Source: an uncultured Opitutia bacterium (GTDB lineage: Bacteria > Verrucomicrobiota > Verrucomicrobiia > Opitutales > UBA953). From it: a stretch of DNA of 6,573 nt. Below the pieces are notes generated by a model. The model was not told where the DNA came from. It saw only the letters and a list, made by a program, of their open reading frames with translations, and did no database searches. Both the position numbers and the translations under genes were made by a program. The stretch lies in assembly GCA_903829855.1 (NCBI GenBank), contig CAIKRN010000014.1, positions 1 to 6,573 on the forward strand, given 5' to 3'. This document shows, one piece after another, positions 6,519-6,573 of this stretch (positions are counted from its first letter, which is position 1; every line of letters begins with the position of its first letter).

Positions 6519-6544
6519 TCTAACCGCTCAATCAGTTAGAATGA
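6515..6544 (-). promoter_or_regulatory. Perfect inverted repeat spanning the start codon of the regulator gene; candidate operator or mRNA hairpin
   Basis: The arms TCATTCTAAC (6515-6524) and GTTAGAATGA (6535-6544) are exact reverse complements of 10 bp, separated by 10 nt. The start codon of the Fur-family gene (6518-6516) is inside one arm. As DNA, the arm centres are about 20 bp apart, or two helical turns, which suits a dimeric repressor. As RNA, the same sequence would form a 10-bp stem that buries the AUG. The arms contain TTAGAAT, similar to half-sites bound by Fur/PerR proteins. The function is inferred; the repeat itself is plain in the sequence. Confidence 0.7.
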
Positions 6545-6550
6545 GACTAA
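6536..6550 (-). promoter_or_regulatory. Fur/PerR-like 7-1-7 element upstream of the suf operon
   Basis: Plus-strand TTAGAATGAGACTAA is an imperfect 7-1-7 palindrome that matches 10 of the 14 fixed positions of the Per box TTATAATNATTATAA. It shares one half-site with the larger inverted repeat and lies 18-32 nt upstream of the regulator's start codon, where a promoter would be expected. A TTGCAG hexamer (6557-6552, minus strand) could be a -35 element, but no good -10 follows at 16-18 nt, so no promoter is called. The remaining bases to 6573 show nothing else. Confidence 0.4.
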
Positions 6551-6573
6551 ACTGCAAGAGGAAAGGGGCGTGA

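Noticed and set aside
1..6573. CRISPR arrays, tRNA or rRNA genes, insertion sequences, attachment sites
   Set aside because: No spaced direct repeats, cloverleaf or rRNA segments, transposase motifs or terminal inverted repeats were seen; nearly all the sequence is taken up by the six genes described.

Overview
The window is a stretch of G+C-rich bacterial chromosome in which every convincing gene lies on the minus strand. It holds a compact SUF iron-sulfur cluster assembly operon and, beyond a clean terminator, most of a secreted quinoprotein dehydrogenase gene. The pairing of a CBD-ordered suf operon plus sufT with a glucose/sorbosone dehydrogenase-PKD protein, in genes that mostly lack Shine-Dalgarno sequences, fits Verrucomicrobiota or a related PVC lineage. 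That placement is an inference from gene style; no rRNA or marker gene is present to confirm it.

Layout, read in the direction of transcription (high to low coordinates). Positions 6519-6573 are the upstream control region, with a perfect 10-bp inverted repeat that includes the first start codon and an overlapping Fur/PerR-like 7-1-7 element. Then come a Fur-family regulator (6518-6072), sufC (6063-5305), sufB (5299-3872), sufD (3875-2550) and sufT (2547-1921). Gaps are 8, 5, -4 and 2 nt, so the five genes are almost certainly one transcript. A strong intrinsic terminator (1890-1861) ends it. A C-rich/G-rich tract (1842-1810) follows, and then a PQQ-type sugar dehydrogenase-like gene begins at 1727 and runs off the window at position 1 without a stop.

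How the genes work together: SufB, SufC and SufD form the SufBC2D scaffold, where the SufC ATPase drives cluster building on the SufB/SufD beta-helix core. SufT (MIP18/DUF59 family) is expected to help deliver or mature clusters. The Fur-family protein is the obvious candidate to control the operon and itself in response to iron or peroxide. No cysteine desulfurase (SufS), sulfur shuttle (SufE/SufU) or A-type carrier is encoded here, so sulfur supply must come from elsewhere in the genome. The dehydrogenase is a separate transcription unit with no evident link to cluster assembly.

I do not see an unknown multi-gene system. The points most worth following are the start-codon-spanning inverted repeat, the unusual metal-site composition of the Fur-family regulator, and the G-run tract upstream of the dehydrogenase.
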